DNA from: Adiantum capillus-veneris
Lineage: Eukaryota > Streptophyta > Polypodiopsida > Polypodiales > Pteridaceae
Assembly: GCA_014529385.2 (NCBI GenBank)
Contig: CM043967.1
Location: 82,282,278-82,346,277, forward strand
Reading direction: 5' to 3'
Length of the DNA stretch: 64,000 nt
In this document: piece by piece, positions 20,560-32,353 of the stretch
Position numbering within the stretch: the first letter of the stretch is position 1
Layout of the letters: the number at the start of each line of letters is the position of its first letter
The notes under the pieces: model-generated
The model's database searches: none
What the model saw: only the letters and a program-made list of their open reading frames with translations
Told to the model about the DNA's origin: nothing
Made by a program: the position numbers and the translations under genes

Positions 20560-21898
20560 CACTAGAATGGTAACCTAACAGGACATAAAAGTGTCCTTTC
20601 AGGGTTTTGGGAAAAAAATTCCAAAACCATAGTAGATCCACTCATTTTGAAAAATCCTTTCAGGAGATTATAGTTCAATAACTACTACATATGGAAAAAA
20701 TGAGAAACTTGTAATTTTTCTCATCCCTTGGTCACTACAAGCCTCCAAAGTTGATGGACCAATGCATTTTGCCCAAAACAGCAATTTCTTACGGTTGATT
20801 GCATATAAATAAGAGTGGAGATGTTTGTAGGGCATGAGATAAAATGCCCCGTTAACTTCAATGGGTTGGTGACCAAAACATATGGTTGCTTTTACCTCAC
20901 TAATGTTTTTTTGGGCAAAAAAAAAGGTACGAAAAAGTTGCATTTTTGCCATTCTTCGGACCTATCACCAAAGTTTCTATAGTCACGCTCAATACAGATA
21001 CTATATACATGTTTTCTTAGTTCCCTTTGGGCCTCTGGATTCAAAAGGAGCCATGGAGCATGTCAAAATGATAATGGATCTCTTACAATTGGAACCTTGG
21101 GGGCAATGATAAAGTGCTAAATATAGCAAACATGAAAAAAATGGGTTTAGCATTATGACCTCTAGAAACCCATTGAAACTACTCAATATCTAGCCAAGTT
21201 TGTAGTCTATGATTAGATATGGTTACTACCTACAAAATACACACAATTGGCCTAAGAAACTAGCAATATTGAGAAAGTTATACTTGCTACTCTAAAATGT
21301 ATCGTATTCTTCAGCAATCAAAAAACTCAACCATGATCATATACTATGCTATATAGAATATTAGGTCCCCCAAAACTCAAGGAAGATTAGATTTATGTTA
21401 TACATTACACTTACACAATCAAAATTGAATTTGGATATAAAGGAAGCCACCAAAATTTTTATAAAAGTGCTAATTTTGGCCAAAAAACAGGATTATGCAA
21501 TTCTTGTAAATTGGTCATAACTTTCAATTTTAACACTTAGCTCTCCCTACAAGCGTCAAAACATGTTGAGAACTATGAATGCCTAACCTCTAGCCATCTA
21601 AATCTCACAAACATGAAGTTTAGAGTGGTATAGTTGCCAAAAATTGAAAAAAAGCCAAAAACAGGACCCGTTTTTTCACATAGTTTAGGTTCAAAAATGT
21701 TGCGCAAGAGTAAGGTTAATGGTGAGATCGATACTCAAAAAAAAATGCTAAGTTTTTTTCAGCTCATAAGGCAACTCTGTGGATATATAGAACCTAGAAA
21801 TTCATATTCATACTCTTCAAATAATTCAAGAAAAATGGTCACTTAACAGGACACAAAAGTGTCCAAGGACATAAAAGTGTCCTATTACCATTCTAGTG
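20560..21898. mobile_element. Non-autonomous piggyBac-like element
   Basis: The element begins CACTAGAATGGTAA and ends with its exact reverse complement, TTACCATTCTAGTG. TTAA stands directly outside each end (20,556-20,559 and 21,899-21,902). TTAA targets and a CCCTAGAAA-type terminus are the hallmarks of piggyBac transposons. Near-palindromic hairpins lie just inside: GGACATAAAAGTGTCC near the left end, and GGACACAAAAGTGTCC plus GGACATAAAAGTGTCC near the right end. No transposase domain is seen in the 1.3 kb, so mobilisation would need an enzyme from elsewhere. Superfamily assignment rests on ends and target site only. Confidence 0.7.
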
Positions 21899-21902
21899 TT
21901 AA

Positions 21903-23560
21903 GACATTATTCTTTCATGCATAAAAAGAGTTTGACCAGCAACTAATCATGGTATAAAAATCCAATTTTCACAACATCCAACCATGCAAAGTTGATGCAT
22001 CACATCTGCAGTTCACCTCTATAGCACATAGAGCTAGTTTTTGACCTAGAAAGGTGGAAAGCAATCATAACCATGCATGTGAGGCATCCGCATCAATACA
22101 TCGGTTTCCATACATCACATGATAACATTGCATCACCATAAACATGATGCAAAACAGCTCCGACCTTTAGGTCAAGCATAAACCAAAACTTTTCAAATAT
22201 GCAAAAAACAACTAGCATGGATAACATGCAAATGAAAATATTTGACCTCAAACCAATGCATCAAGCTCAGCTTCATAATATAGACTAGCACTCTATCACA
22301 TCACTTTACCCATATGGTACTTACACAACAAACGATAACCCAAAAAGAAAGCCATTCAATCATATCTACCTATGCGGTTCGGGTTGTCTAACCATATACC
22401 CCCACATAAGTTTATGGGCATCTAATAATTGAAATCAACTCACCAAAACAAACAATAAATCATTCATAAGGAGCTCGATTAACTCATGACATCATATGAT
22501 ACTCCCCATGGGTAGCACCCCTACAGGCGTAGGTAATTCAGGTTATGGAATGATTTATAACTCGCATTCTAGAGGTGATAATGGAGACCTAAATACATTT
22601 ATCATCAAGTTTCATCAAGCTTTTCAATTGATTAAGTGGGTCTACACACCTAGAAAATCTATATAGTGGTTCTCCAAGGAGCTTGGAGTTAAAATTTTTG
22701 GTTACGCAGTGAGCAGCAACCCGTTTTTTTACTATATCTCTTAGCTCCTGCATGATTTCCACAGGACACGAAAGAGAGAAAATGCACTAAATTATGTGTT
22801 TTATCTCTACTATAAATGGTTTGGACTAATTGATAACGGTTTGTGAGTTATGACCAAAACAATGTCCCTACCGCCTCTATGACGTGAAACAAAAAGCGAT
22901 TTTTATGAACGCACATGATCATAAACGCATCATGTGCATAATTCAGCTTGTTAAACATGATAAAATAATCATGGGGAAAATTCATACGTACTCGGTTAAT
23001 CCATACATGCACTCGTATATGAAAAAACAATCACTGAGAGGGTGACTACTCAGAAAAACAGCATAGAGAGAGAGAGATGATGATGATGGCTATGGAGTTT
23101 AGAGCTTCTCACCGTGCTTTAGAATCAATTAGGTAATTTAGAATCAATTAAGGACTGTCAAAAGACTTCTTGCTTTGCCGCAAGAGAGCGGTGATGAAAG
23201 CTACGTAGAGGTATCTCCCACGAGAGCTTCCGGAGAGCGCGTACACCGTGAAACGAGAGAGGAGATAGTAAGCAAGTAGAGAGAGAATATCCTTCTTCTT
23301 CTTCTTCTTATTCTTTCTATATACGAGAGAGAAGAGCTTAGGGAGATGGTGATGAAGAGATTGCACCACTCCGTATAATAGATACATATAGTCTTGCGGT
23401 AGTAGACGCAACAGACGGCCTGAAAACTGAGGTGTTTATGCCAATTTATAGGTTTCCCAACTACCCGGAGTGTGTCCCAAGCTGAAAGTAGCGCTAGATT
23501 TTGAGCCACGAATAGCTTCCTACTTCTAGGAACTTTGCTAAAAACATGCCTTTGCTTTTG
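21903..23560. other. No gene seen
   Basis: Mostly AT-rich sequence without coding signal or clear repeats. A short GA/GAT run is at about 23,066-23,085. The stretch 23.0-23.5 kb is slightly richer in GC. Confidence 0.5.
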
Positions 23561-23569
23561 GTGGTCAAC

Positions 23570-23653
23570 TTTCCCACTTACCATCCAATTTTTACAGTAA
23601 AATTGGCCAAGTGAATAGTATCCAAGACCATATTAGGTAAAGTGGGAAAATCC
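23570..23653. repeat. Left end of giant element: nested hairpin with 16-bp inverted repeat
   Basis: AAGACCATATTAGGTA at 23,624-23,639 recurs in inverted orientation at 53,909-53,924. Around it, TTTCCCACTTACC on the left pairs with GGTAAAGTGGGAAA on the right, enclosing an inner hairpin CCAATTTT...AAAATTGG. This compound palindrome looks like a transposon terminus, but I could not fix the exact end base or a target duplication. Confidence 0.55.
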
Positions 23654-23887
23654 CAATTCCCAGGTTGGACAACTTTCAATATATCATGTATAAAATATAG
23701 ATATTTTGTCAAAAATTTGAGTTTTCTTAAGGTCTCATTCCACTTTATGCACATACAATACACAATGAAAACAACTAAAATATCATGGTTTCAATCAATT
23801 GGATTATTAGGAGAGGAGTATATTGCATCCATTATCGTTGTCTATGTTCTACTGTCCTACCTACAACTTATCTCAACATGGAGAGCT

Positions 23888-25545
23888 TGGTCTCTAGGTC
23901 CACCACTTGTCCAAGTTAATGTAAAAGTGACTCAAGGTTCACAACTTGTGAAAGCAAGGATCCATTGAGGAATACAATCCACTTGGCTATTTTTCCTTAA
24001 TTTATTGCATGTGACATTTAAGCAAGGTCCACTTCTAATCTATAACTTCTTAATTTGAGGCATGGGGCATACATAAAATATGTAGCATATGTTCTATTGC
24101 CTCAAAGGAAGGTTGGTTTCAAGGTGCACTTATCCATGCTAGCCTATCTTGGAGAAATGATGGAGCTTGCTTCTCTCCTTGTTTCAATGGAGACTAGCTT
24201 GGACAAGTGGTGGACCTTTGCTTCTCTCTATGTTTCAATAGAGTTAGCTTGGACAAGTGGTGATCTTGGAACAAAACCCCCATGTAAAACATATCATGGG
24301 TATTCCAAGTGATTAGAAAGATTACCATTTAAGATATAACCTTATAGGTTGGACAACTAGATCTTGGCTTGGAGAAATGGTGGACCTTTGATTCTCTCGA
24401 TGTTTCAATGGAGTCTATCTTGGAGAAATGGTGGAGCTTGCTTCTGTCCATGTTTCAATGGAGCCTAGCTTGAACAGTTGGTGGACCTTTGCTTCTCTCT
24501 ATGTTTCAATAGAGTTAGCTTAGACACGTGGTGGATCTTCAAAATAAACCAACTACTATCAATTTTGCCTAGCTTGGACAAGTGGTGGAGTGTTTCTCTA
24601 CTCCATGTTTCAATGGATCTTAGCTTGGACAAGTGTTGGACCTTAAAACAAAAACCCCATGTACAACATAGAATGGATTTTCTAGATTTCAATGGAGTCT
24701 AGCTTTAACAAATGGTGGAGCTTGTCTTCATCCATGTTTCAATGAAACTAGCTTGGACAAGTGGTGGACCTTGTAACAAACCCTCCCATGTACAACATAT
24801 CATTGGTTTTCTAAGTGATGGGAAGGAATACCATTCAAGATATAAACTTATAGCTTGGATAAGTAGTTGACTTTAAAACCAAATTCATCATAATACAATG
24901 AAATACAGGTCAGCCAATTCCTAAATCTTGAGACCAAACCTCCCATGCTATTAGAGATAATATATTGGATAAGTGGTGGACCTTCTATTATTTTCCCATG
25001 CCTAGTTTAGACAACCGGTACACTTCGCAGCTATAAAGGTTGGACGAGTTGTGGAGCCTTGTTTCTATCCATGTTTTAATGGATCCTAGCTTGGACAAGT
25101 GGTGGACCTTGGAAAAAAGCTTCCATGAACAACATATATAAGGTTTTCCATGTTTTAATGGAACCTATCTTGGACAAATGGTGAAGCTTTCTTCTCTCCG
25201 TGTTGATTTTGGAACTACCTTAGACAAGTGGTGGAGCTTTTCTTTTCTACTCTTCATAATACAATGAAGTATATGTTGGTTACATGGTGAATCTTAAGGC
25301 CAAACCTCCCATTTTACTAGAGATGATAGGTTGGACAAGTGGATCAACCTTCTATCATTTCTCCATGACTATATTGGACAATTAGTAGACATAACATCTC
25401 TCTATGTTGTCTAGAGATGAGCTTGGACAAGTGATGGACCCTGCTTCTCTCTTCCCTTGGTTTACTAGTTTGAAGACTCAGTATATATACTTTCTTAGAT
25501 CTAGCTTGAACAAGTGGTGGACCTTACATCCACAATCTTAATTCA
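23888..25545 (-). repeat. Left array of the CTTGTCCAAG motif (mostly reverse orientation)
   Basis: After one forward copy at about 23,899, the motif recurs mainly as AGCTTGGACAAGTGGTGGACC, allowing for mismatches. Recognisable copies are at about 24,190, 24,250, 24,574, 24,752, 25,090, 25,210 and 25,513. It is embedded in phrases that also recur, such as CATGTTTCAATGGA. Spacing is irregular. No gene is visible between the copies. Confidence 0.85.
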
Positions 25546-26085
25546 GTACAAAAAAGTATATGAAAAAATAACATAGGAATCTTGGTTTGAAGGTCAAGCA
25601 ATTAGGTTCCAAATGCACATAATAATATATTTTCCACCCATATTAAAAGAAAGTTAAATATGTTATTACCAAATTGACAAAGGTAACGTCCAAGAATTGT
25701 ATCTTTCCATCTTGTCAGATCTAAATCTTCATCAAGGCGACATGCATGTATACATCAACTTTCAAGCCATTCAAGAATACATGCACTTAGATTCCATAGT
25801 TTTGTTTTCAAAGTCTTTTAGGTTCTAAAACTCTTTCACATAAAGTATGTAATGACAAAATTCTTGAAGCAAACATTTGTGCCCAAGAAAAAGATCCCTC
25901 TCACATATTTAAAGTCCATGAATTCTCTGATCCACACTTACAAGTTTTATTTTGACATCAAACATCAATTCTTTCATAGTTCCAAATAAATGCAACCTCG
26001 ATATGAATTGACAAAAAATGAATTTCTTTTACTATATGACCCAACATAGGCCCCAATCAAATAAAAAATGAGTCCCCAAAAATTT

Positions 26086-26185
26086 GGGTGCACTCTAGCA
26101 ATACATCAGAGTCCCCTTACAATAGGATGCACTCCAATAGTACATTGAAGTCCCCTTAGAGTAGGGTGCACTCCATTCAAGTGTT
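26086..26185. repeat. Tandem repeat of about 40 bp, 2-3 copies
   Basis: The phrase GGGTGCACTCC...AGTCCCCTTA recurs at about 26,087, 26,127 and 26,166 with small changes. Confidence 0.75.
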
Positions 26186-26292
26186 CATAAAATTGACACA
26201 CCTTTAAAAAAAAAAAAAAAGACTATATCAAATTATACAAATATTGAAAGCTACACACTAGAATAAAAAAAGCATCTTATAGCCATATTTAT

Positions 26293-26457
26293 TCAATGCT
26301 TTCGTGTTGACAAGTACACACCAAGGACATAATTTGTCTCAGAATCACTATACTGATTTACAATTGTGTTGTATGTATAGACTCTCTTATCTCTTGCATA
26401 CAACCATCCTACCAACCATGGAATTATGGTTCTCTGCAAGAAGTTTTGAAGTTGCTC
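26293..26457 (-). pseudogene. 3' remainder of FCP1-like exon 1, cut off by CACTA
   Basis: This 55-codon stretch, ending in TGA at 26,293-26,295, directly continues the reading frame of the FCP1-like exon that stops at the CACTA insertion at 32,354. The Glu codon GAG at the junction is exactly the duplicated target CTC read on the minus strand. The restored frame stays open through PWLVGWLYARDKRVY, in line with the C-terminal part of the FCP1-like domain. Without the CACTA element the two pieces form one exon of 776 bases. See the entry at 32,354. Confidence 0.85.
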
Positions 26458-26486
26458 CACTACAAGAGGTTATGTGCTCTTGTGAC

Positions 26487-26745
26487 GCCTATAGCGACGA
26501 AAATACACTGGGTTTTTATAACCCCCGGCGTCGCTATAACCGTCGCTAAAAGCGTCGCTACAAAAGCGTCGCTATATGCGTCGCTATAGCCGTCTCTATA
26601 GGCGTCGCTATAGACGTCGCTATATAGCGACGTCTATAGCGACGCCTATAGCGACGCTTATAGCGACGCTCTCACAGAAGAGTATAGCGACGCATATAGC
26701 GACGCTACAGAGCCATAAATAGCGACGCTTATAGCGACGCTTGAG
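26487..26745. repeat. CACTA left subterminal repeats (GCGTCGCT)
   Basis: More than fifteen copies of GCGTCGCTATA or its complement, in both orientations, so the strand can fold extensively. Confidence 0.95.
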
Positions 26746-27080
26746 AGAATATTTTTTTGGTGGCAGGGCATTGAATGCCCTGCCACCCATCAACCATATT
26801 GTACTTGATTCACTTTTTAAAAAAAGTGCAAAGGTAAATAATAGACCCAAAATAGTCACCCACAAGACGCATTGTTTGCAAAATTGACAATTGTACACAT
26901 CATAGACAAACTGAATTGATTGGCAAATGTAATAATGACAATTGTACAACATCATAGGCATAAAGAATTGATTGGCAAAAGGAATTGCGGTGACAAATGT
27001 AATAATATACATGGTTCAAAAAGACGTATAAAATCCGTCTCATGATACATAAGCTATGAGAAACCCTAAACTAATGCTAT

Positions 27081-27870
27081 CTAGCTACGGCTAAACTGAC
27101 GTCGTCTAATCAGACGTCTCATCGCGTCCAAGCGGCGTATCTGTCGGATTCTGCAAAAAAAGACAATAAGACAGTTTTCAGTAAGTATAAACATATAACG
27201 ACATTTATAAAACAATACAAAAAATAAAAAAGAGTAAAACCTAATACTAACCATGTCGCCGCGAGAACTGAGAATGTCCATCAGGGCGTTTAAGCCCTTC
27301 CTGCCTGCGTACTCGCGCTCGTACGGTGTGGGATCACGTCCTGTCATCGACCACTGTCAAAATATACAAAGATTTCATTATGTTAGAACTAAAAAACTCA
27401 TAAACCCTAAACTATCGAACATGCATAAAGAGCAATGTGAAAAGACTTACAAAATCGGCCTCAAATGATGCCCATCCACCGCTCCCCAAGTGGTGCGAGC
27501 TCCCTGCCTCTACTCGCGCTCTGGCTGCATCCTTTTGTTGCTTCCACTTGTCGGGATTCTCGCGCGCTGCTTTCTTCGCATTCTTCCAATCTGCTTTGGC
27601 CAGCCAATCTGGCCTATTCCACCCATTCTTGATTGCTTTTTGCACTTCGGAACGCTTGTGTTTGCAGTATTCGCGCATTCGAATCTTCATCAGGTCTTCA
27701 TTGAAGCGCTGATCCCGTGTTGGAACGGGAAACTCATCATGAAGTATGCTGATGACTCTGTTTTTTAAATCACTTGGTACTTCACTCCATTTGTTTAGTA
27801 TATAGTGTCTAAACAGCTGAGAGCAAAGACCACGCATGCGCGAGATCACCTTCTTGCCGTCATCATCCAT
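27081..27870 (-). CDS. CACTA second gene, Transposase_24 type, three exons
   Basis: Starts at ATG 27,870 (MDDDGKKVISRMRG). Exon 1 carries the plant Transposase_24 signature: helical basic region with KHKRSEVQKAIKNGW, then ENPDKWKQQKDAARARVEAGSSHHLGSGGWASFEADF. It ends at a canonical donor GATTTT|GTAAGT near 27,449. Exon 2 (about 27,253-27,355) follows a TTTTGACAG acceptor and encodes TGRDPTPYEREYAGRKGLNAL, and a third short exon follows near 27,154. In CACTA elements this protein is the accessory DNA-binding partner of TNP2 and is thought to bind subterminal repeats. Exon joins are by eye. Confidence 0.75.
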
Positions 27871-27955
27871 GATGATGCCGCCGCTGATGTCGACGGAGTA
27901 AGGCTAGAGCTTTTACATCACGGAGCAAAATTGTTCAAATACAATATTTGTGGCT

Positions 27956-28537
27956 TTAAGAGATCTCTCTCTCATCCTCGCATAACTCAGCATAACTTCC
28001 TATATCTATATAGAGCTCTCCGTTTAAACACATATCCTCTGTTTCATTTTGTAGCTCCTCTGCATGCACCCCATATAGAGTAGTAGCATCTTGATGCTCG
28101 TCTGGCACCACCGCAGCGGCTTCTGATTGAGCATCTTCTCTGATCTCCTCCATTGATGTCGTTGTGATTGGCACATGGTAGCCTTCATACGTCCTTGCAC
28201 TACGAGGGGCTAACTCTATGACGTACCACCAGTTTGATGTAGACTTTGTAGGATGAAATACTACCTGCCAGAGCCACATAACTTACATGAGAGCTTTCAA
28301 GCACATAACTTGTAAAAGGGGGATGTTAACTATTTATATACTTACTTGTTCACAATGCTCGGGTAGTACGAAAGTGTCTCTTAGGTCAGTCCATTTCTTA
28401 GTAGAATCCACCTCAAGAAAACCAGACTCTCCTCTACGCACAGTAGCGTTTCGACCCTCCATGATTATCTTGAACAACCGGTAAAATAAACTGTAAAGTA
28501 TGTGCAGCAATGATATTAAAGTCCACATTTTATGCAA
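27956..28537 (-). pseudogene. TNP2 C-terminal exons, DUF4216-like, truncated
   Basis: Two exons encode KKWTDLRDTFVLPEHCEQ and VVFHPTKSTSNWWYVIELAPRSAR, resembling the end of the DUF4216 domain at the C-terminus of plant TNP2 genes. An acidic tail follows. Only about 30 bases separate this from the preceding TNP2 exon, although a DUF4218 domain and most of DUF4216 should lie between. A deletion is therefore likely. A short duplication (AATGATATTAAAGTCCAC twice at 28,508-28,555) marks the probable junction. Confidence 0.65.
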
Positions 28538-28559
28538 TGATATTAAAGTCCACTATGAA

Positions 28560-30621
28560 CGTACCTGACACATTTTATGCCAATCGTGTGACTTCAAACC
28601 GGTAAGCTTTCCTTCTTTAGTAAAACACGTTCGGAGCGAGTGCATTACGCCAGTGGGGGTCCGCAAAGATCGAATGGCCTCTTTTACTTTGCGTTCTTGG
28701 TCTCCTGTGAAAATCCATGGTGCTTTAGGGAGTTTTATCGATCCATCAGACGCTGTTTGCGGCCAATATTGCTCCATACGATCCACATTTCTAAGGTCAA
28801 CTCTGGCTCCCAAAGTATCTTTCTTGCCGGTCAAATGGTCCCATAGTAGATTACCCACATTCTTGAATATGTGCATTGGATCGAGCAAGTGATTGATCAC
28901 GAGTCGAGGCCAGCATGGTAACTCGTACCATAGAGATAGTCTCTTCATCCCTGGAGGCAATCCGTCATCGCACATCTCCTTCTGCTCTAACCATGCTTGT
29001 GCAGACATCCTTGGTGGCTCTCTTCCCAAAAAGCCGTCGCGTAACACATGATTCTCCGGAAGATACGCTTGATGACCTTCGTAGATTTGCTTCTTCAGTG
29101 AGGGTGCCCTACGTGCATTCAGTCTAGGTCCACATGTGACACATGCTCTGTATCCGCTTGTTTGAAGCCCTGCATGTATACACATGATAATAGATCAACT
29201 ATGGGGAAAAACAAGATTTACAGTGTCTGAGAGAGGAGTGTCAATAGATCACCTGAGCATTCTGTTAGCCCGGGATAGTCATGCATGGTCCACATTAGAA
29301 TACCTCTGATCAAAGCATTCCGTCGTCCTGTGTGTCGGCTCATATCCACCACCTCTATGCCAATCCACAATTGTTGTAGCTCTTCCAATAGTGGACGAAG
29401 ATACACATCCATATTCCCCACTTTATATCGCCCTGGCACAATCAAGCTTAGCCATAGGTGCCCCTTCTTCGTAGTCAACCACGGGGGAATGTTGTAGTTG
29501 ACGATGACAACGGGCCATACACTGTAAGATGTTGATCTTTGACCAAATGGATTTACGCCATCCATAGCCAGGCCTAAGCGCAAATTTCGAGCTTCCCTGG
29601 CAAAATCCGACCATGTTCCATCTATATGTTTCCAGGCTGCGCAATCTGCAGGAATTCGTAGCACACCATCCGAAGATTTATTCTCCTCATGCCATGATGC
29701 TAGGGCGGCCATGGACTTACATTCGAAGAAATGCTTGATGCGAGGAAGCAAAGGAAAATGTCGCAAAACCTTTTGTGGAATTTTTGTCCCGTGGAGATCT
29801 ACTCGATATCTTTCGGAATCACATTTCGGACACTTCTCCATGTCTGTGTATTCCCCTCTGAAAAGAATGCAGTCATTAGGACAAGCGTGGATAGAATTGT
29901 AATCCATCCCCAAGTTTCGCAAAATCTTTCTTGCTTCATCTCGGGAATCTGGCATCACATTGTCAGCTGGTAGAATGTGCTCTTTCAGCAATCTACACAA
30001 CATAAAAATATGATACAGTCGTGTAAAAATCTATCAGATCATTATACACCATGAGTTCTATTAAAGTAAACTAATTGTAATAGATCACCTGAAAAGCGCT
30101 GTGACGCTAGTGTCACTCCATCCAAACTTTGCCTGCATGTTGAGAAGAACCAGGAGTGCTTTCAATCTAGACATACGTGCTCCATTATACAATGATGTAT
30201 CGGCTTCACTTTTCATATCATCATAGATAAGCCTTTCTGAATCCATGATCGTCTCGATCATTTCATCAATCTCGGGCTCAAACATTGCCTCGTTGGGAAT
30301 GTGCTCTGCATGATCATCCCCCGAGCTGTCAGAGGCTACATCTTGTGGCCTCACATATGCTGCTTGACCAAAGCGCCTGCGAATACGTCTATTGGGTTGC
30401 AAGATTGCTGCTTGTTGGCCAGCGTCAGAGTCCGACGAGTTATAATTGGCAACAACTCGATCTATAATAGATGGATCGAACTCGCCAAATTCACGAACGT
30501 GCTGCAAAGAAACACGTCTTGTCCGTCGCACAGCATGCTTGCATTGATTACAAGGACATAAGACCCTCGTTGAGAGATAGGTGTTTCGGTTGGACGGTCC
30601 CACATCCTCGTCGCTACTCAT
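28560..30621 (-). CDS. CACTA TNP2 transposase (Transposase_21), three exons
   Basis: Exon 1 (30,621 to about 30,090) encodes the N-terminal transposase-associated zinc region (VLCPCNQCKHAVRRTRRVSLQHV). It ends TTCAG|GTGATC. Exon 2 (about 30,001-29,250) holds the Transposase_21 core: IHACPNDCILFRGEYTDMEK, CPKC, the ARNLRLGLAMDGVNPFGQRS block and PGLTECSG. Exon 3 (about 29,180-28,566) continues YRACVTCGPRL, LPCWPRLVINHLLDPMHIFKNV and the start of the DUF4218 region (LKSHDWHKMCQ), ending CAG|GTACGT. TNP2 cuts the element at its CACTA ends in the nucleus. Exons have canonical borders and open frames, but the C-terminal domains appear deleted. Confidence 0.88.
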
Positions 30622-30683
30622 AATGAGGATAAAAAACTTATAACCTAGACAACAAATTTAATATTCTATTGGCATTCTTCGTC

Positions 30684-30686
<3 letters not shown>

Positions 30687-30715
<29 letters not shown>
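30687..30715. repeat. (TC)n microsatellite
   Basis: Uninterrupted TC run inside the CACTA element, upstream of TNP2. From 30,720 to 31,650 I see no gene; AAATCTAA-type repeats occur at about 31,010-31,090 and 31,310-31,390. Confidence 0.93.
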
Positions 30716-30717
<2 letters not shown>

Positions 30718-31649
30718 ACCTCACATTCTCTAGTCATGTCCAATCCCCGCACACCTCGGTCTAGAGGTGCACGGAGATCAGAACCACCGGGTTATAATCT
30801 CGTCTTTATTGGTCAATACCTATATTTGTGGGTACAAGAAATCTAGACACCCACGCCTACATGATACTGCATGTAGTGGACAAAATCCCTTTGCCGATTC
30901 TCTAGCTGTAGCACTTCACTTCATCTTAACATCTTTTCACAGTAGATCTTTTCACTGTTCGTCTAACTCTAAACCCTAAACCGACAGTAATTCTTGCGTG
31001 GACTCGATCTAACGTAAATAAGCGTAAATCTAAATAAACGTAAATCTAACTAAAAATAAAGCTAAATCTAATTTAACGTAAGTCTAATGACTAGAGGTTG
31101 TCTAGATGGTCATTGTGTCGGGGATGTAGTGACTCTTGCCGCCCTGAAGATCCACCTTCTTCCCTATCTTCTGAAGACATTTCACCAGTACTTTTGGATC
31201 GACGGAGCCCACTATGAGTGAAGGCAGCAATACCCTATATTCCATTGAGGGCTTTCTTCACTCGCTTCATGCAGGCATCGCAGTCTATGGAGACCCGCAT
31301 CTAATCTAATATAACATAAATCTAAATCTAGCTTAAATAAACGTAAATCTAGTTAAAAATAAACCTAAATCTAATTTAATGTAAGTCTACATATAACCTA
31401 ATCTTTAACGTCTTTTAAGATAGTTTCCTACGACGTTATAACTCTCTTCTTCCTGTGTGTGTGCGCGTGTGTGGATGTGTGTGCCAATAAAAAGAGATAA
31501 ATGGTATAACCTTTCTATCACCCATGCCAAGTATGATAGATTGATTATGCCATTTCTCTCTTGAATAATAGGTCTTCAGTTCAACTCCTCGTCGGCTAGA
31601 TCTTTAGGTCTTTTAATCTTAATTAGTTTCCTACGACGCTCCCTGAGTT

Positions 31650-31870
31650 TCTCTTTCTTTCTCTCTCAATGTGTGTGCGTTTTTTTGGATCGTATGCATG
31701 TTTTCTTTCTCTTTTCCTCTTTCAATGTGTGCGTTTTTTGTTTATGCATGTTCTCTCTCTCTTTTCCTCTCTCAATGCGTGCGTTTTTTGTTTATGCATG
31801 CTCTCTCTCTCTTTTTCTCTCTCAATGTGTGTGTGCATTCTTTGTTTATGTATGTGTGTGCGTTTTTGCA

Positions 31871-31916
<46 letters not shown>

Positions 31917-32098
31917 AACACTATATGTGTGTGTGTATGTGTGTGTGTGTGAGAGAGAGAGCGAGGGAGAGAGAAAGAGGGGAAGGGAACATGAGAATGA
32001 GGAGAGGGAAGGAGCATACCTGGCTCTCCTTCCTCTCCTCGTGTGTGTGTGTGTGTGTGTGTAAAAGAAAAAGAGAGAGAGAGAGAGAGAGAGAGAGT
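31650..32098. repeat. Microsatellite cluster in CACTA
   Basis: Three imperfect 60-bp repeats (CTCTCAATG.GTGCGTTTTTTGTTTATGCATG) at about 31,720-31,850, then (CT)n at 31,871-31,913, (GT)n at 32,040-32,062 and (GA)n at 32,071-32,097. Confidence 0.9.
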
Positions 32099-32136
32099 GA
32101 GGGAGAGCGTTACCTGCTCTTTGCTTGAGGGCGCCG

Positions 32137-32165
32137 AAAAACTCAGATCTGAGATCTGAGTTTTT
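32137..32165. other. Perfect 14-bp-arm palindrome
   Basis: AAAAACTCAGATCT and AGATCTGAGTTTTT around a single base. It lies just inside the CACTA right subterminal repeats; a GCGTCGCAAATTT...AAATTTGCGACGC hairpin follows within 100 bases. Confidence 0.9.
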
Positions 32166-32197
32166 GGGCGCGCTCGGTTATTTTTTTTACCCCAGCT

Positions 32198-32332
32198 GGC
32201 GTCGCTATGAGCGTCGCTATAAGCGTCGCAAATTTCTTTGTAAATTTGCGACGCTCATAGCGACGCTTATAGCGACGCTCATAGCGACGCCGGGAATTTT
32301 TTTTTTGAGCGTCGCTGTGTGAGCGTCGCTAA
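32198..32332. repeat. CACTA right subterminal repeats (GCGTCGCT)
   Basis: About ten copies of GCGTCGCT or its complement in both orientations, partner of the cluster at 26,487-26,745. Confidence 0.95.
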
Positions 32333-32353
32333 TGTGAAGAGCCTCTTGTAGTG

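Larger units (their letters stand above)
26458..32353 (-). mobile_element. CACTA (En/Spm) transposon nested in the FCP1-like gene
   Basis: The ends are CACTACAAGAGG at 26,458 and its reverse complement CCTCTTGTAGTG at 32,342-32,353, a 12-bp perfect terminal repeat. The three bases CTC are duplicated outside (26,455-26,457 and 32,354-32,356), as expected for CACTA elements. Subterminal regions (26,487-26,745 and 32,198-32,332) are packed with AGCGACGC/GCGTCGCT units in both orientations, the usual transposase-binding clusters. Inside, on the minus strand, lie a TNP2-type gene and a small Transposase_24-type gene. The length is 5,896 bp. An internal deletion in TNP2 is likely, so the copy may not be autonomous. 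Confidence 0.96.
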
